Part shown: positions 5,674 through 6,792 of the stretch, one piece after another
How the letters are laid out: each line of letters starts with the position of its first letter
Numbering within the stretch: position 1 is the first letter of the stretch
NCBI GenBank assembly: GCA_037190175.1
Contig: JBBCJM010000127.1
Location: forward strand, 1 to 6,792
DNA: 6,792 nt
Direction of reading: 5' to 3'
Source of the DNA: JBBCJM01 sp037190175
GTDB taxonomy: Bacteria > Pseudomonadota > Alphaproteobacteria > Rhodobacterales > Rhodobacteraceae
Notes under the pieces: generated by a model
Seen by the model: only the letters and a program-made list of their open reading frames with translations
What the model was told of the DNA's origin: nothing
Database searches by the model: none
Position numbers and translations under genes: made by a program

Positions 5674-6792
5674 TTACGGCGCGGCCGGCGCGCCGGCCTG
5701 GAGCTGCGCGAGCTGATCGACCGGGATGTGGCAGGCGAGCTTTCGCCCCTCGGCCAGGGCCTGGACGGGCGGCGGCACCGTCTCGCAGACCGCGCCCAGC
5801 CTGCGCGGGCAGCGCGAGGCGAAGACGCAACCCCTGACCTGCACGGTCGGGCTGGGCGGCGTGCCCTGAAGCCGCACCTCCGCCTTGCCGGCCGGGCCGG
5901 AAATGTCGGGCAGCGCGGCGACCAGCGACTCGGTATAGGGATGGTGCGGGGCCTTGAACACGGCCTCGGTCGGGCCGGTCTCGACCACGACGCCCAGATA
6001 CATCACCGCCACGCGGTCGGAGATGTAGCGCACCACGCCCAGGTCGTGCGAGATGAACATGTACGACAGGCCGTGGCGGGCCTGAAGGTCCGACAGCGCG
6101 TTCAGCACCGCCGCCTGCACCGAGATGTCGAGCGCCGATGTCGGCTCGTCGCAGATGATGATGTCGGGCTCGGTCCCCAGCACGCGGGCGATCGAGACGC
6201 GCTGCTTTTCCCCGCCCGACAGCTGGTGCGGATAGCGCGAGGCATAGCGCGCCGGCAGGTTCACCGCCTTCATCAACTCGGCCACGCGCGCCGCGATCCT
6301 GTCCGGCGCGACGCAGTTGTAGAGCTTCAGCGGCCGGGCGATGATCTCGCCCACCGTGCGCTGCGGGTTCAGCGCGCTTTCCGGGTTCTGGAAGATGATC
6401 TGGATGCGCTGCCGCGTCTTGACGTCGCGCTGCCGCGCCCGCCCGCCCAGCCGCTCGCCGCGGAAGTCGATCCCGCCGCCGGTCGGCGGAACCAGCCCCA
6501 CCACGCAGCGCGCCAGCATGGACTTGCCCGAGCCGCTTTCGCCCACCACGGCCAGCGTGCGGCCGGCCTCGATGTCCAGCGTCACGCCGTTCACCGCGCG
6601 CACCGGCTGCGGCTTCTGCCACAGTTTCAGGCCGCGCCGGCGGGTGTACCAGAGCCTCAGCCCGTCGATGTGCATGACGGTGCGGGCGGGCGTGTCGGCC
6701 GCGGCCGGCATCAGGGTGCGCGCCTCGGCCTTCTGGATCACCTCGCGGGCCTCGTCGGGGAACAGGCAGCGGCTGAGATGGCCGGGGCCGAC
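5674..6792 (-). CDS. Opp/Dpp-type ABC transporter ATPase, probable second half of a tandem double ATPase (5' truncated by window edge)
   Basis: This is the energising subunit of a peptide/nickel-type ABC importer at the inner membrane. Residues are counted from the internal GTG at 6741: Walker A GESGSGKS (67-74), Q-loop FQNPESALNP (117-126), signature LSGGEKQRVSIAR (174-186), Walker B IIICDEPTSALD (194-205), H-loop FISHDLG (229-235), and the oligopeptide-family C-terminal extension with HHPYTESLVAALPD (266-279) and four cysteines (305, 311, 319, 337). The frame stays open through the 17 codons before the GTG to the right edge. Those codons read VGPGHLSRCLFPDEARE, which looks like the C-terminal tail of a first OppD-like ATPase (GHLxRC). 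The GTG is therefore not the real start; the gene is best read as a GsiA/YejF-like double ATPase with its first half outside. It ends in TAA, 24 nt before the Pht5-like gene. Permeases and any classical binding protein are not in view. Confidence 0.92.
   Translation of the reverse strand, partial: VGPGHLSRCLFPDEAREVIQKAEARTLMPAAADTPARTVMHIDGLRLWYTRRRGLKLWQKPQPVRAVNGVTLDIEAGRTLAVVGESGSGKSMLARCVVGLVPPTGGGIDFRGERLGGRARQRDVKTRQRIQIIFQNPESALNPQRTVGEIIARPLKLYNCVAPDRIAARVAELMKAVNLPARYASRYPHQLSGGEKQRVSIARVLGTEPDIIICDEPTSALDISVQAAVLNALSDLQARHGLSYMFISHDLGVVRYISDRVAVMYLGVVVETGPTEAVFKAPHHPYTESLVAALPDISGPAGKAEVRLQGTPPSPTVQVRGCVFASRCPRRLGAVCETVPPPVQALAEGRKLACHIPVDQLAQLQAGAPAAP

Noticed and set aside
5615..6622. 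A 335-codon - strand open frame overlapping the ABC ATPase
   Set aside because: The Walker, signature and H-loop motifs are all in the other frame; this one is a shadow.

Overview
The window is about 70% G+C with strong G/C third-position bias and almost no non-coding DNA. Gene style (a BisC-type molybdoenzyme, a Pht5-like protein, Opp/Dpp-type ABC ATPases, a PaaK-like ligase) suggests an alphaproteobacterium, perhaps of the Rhodobacterales or Rhodospirillales. That placement is an inference from composition and gene content; there is no rRNA or other marker.

Layout. On the + strand, positions 2-805 hold the C-terminal part of a phenylacetate-CoA-ligase-like acyl-adenylating enzyme cut by the left edge. 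Everything else lies on the - strand as one tightly packed five-gene block, read from the right edge leftwards. In order of transcription it holds: (1) a peptide/nickel-type ABC ATPase (6792-5674), cut by the right edge and probably the second half of a tandem double ATPase; (2) a 319-residue 4,5-dihydroxyphthalate-decarboxylase-like protein with a periplasmic-binding-protein fold but no signal peptide (5649-4690); (3) a small NAD(P)-binding protein of the COG2910 NADH-flavin-reductase type (4667-4032); (4) an acetoacetate-decarboxylase-superfamily protein (4019-3186); (5) a complete BisC/DMSO-reductase-type molybdopterin enzyme, apparently cytoplasmic (3149-813). Gaps between the five are 24, 22, 12 and 36 nt. 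Each of genes 2-5 has its own Shine-Dalgarno sequence, so an operon is very likely, with its promoter beyond the right edge. The + strand ligase and the molybdoenzyme converge, with 7 nt between stop codons.

How they may work together. The block looks like an uptake-plus-catabolism module: an ABC importer, a carbon-carbon lyase-type enzyme (ADC-like), a possible decarboxylase or solute binder (Pht5-like), an NAD(P)-binding oxidoreductase, a Mo enzyme for oxygen-atom transfer, and nearby a CoA ligase for a carboxylic acid. The substrate cannot be read from sequence. The ADC-like protein keeps the Schiff-base lysine position but appears to lack two other residues of classical acetoacetate decarboxylase, so its reaction is open. 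No RNA genes, mobile elements, CRISPR arrays or insertion sequences were seen, and no gene-free stretch exceeds 40 bases.
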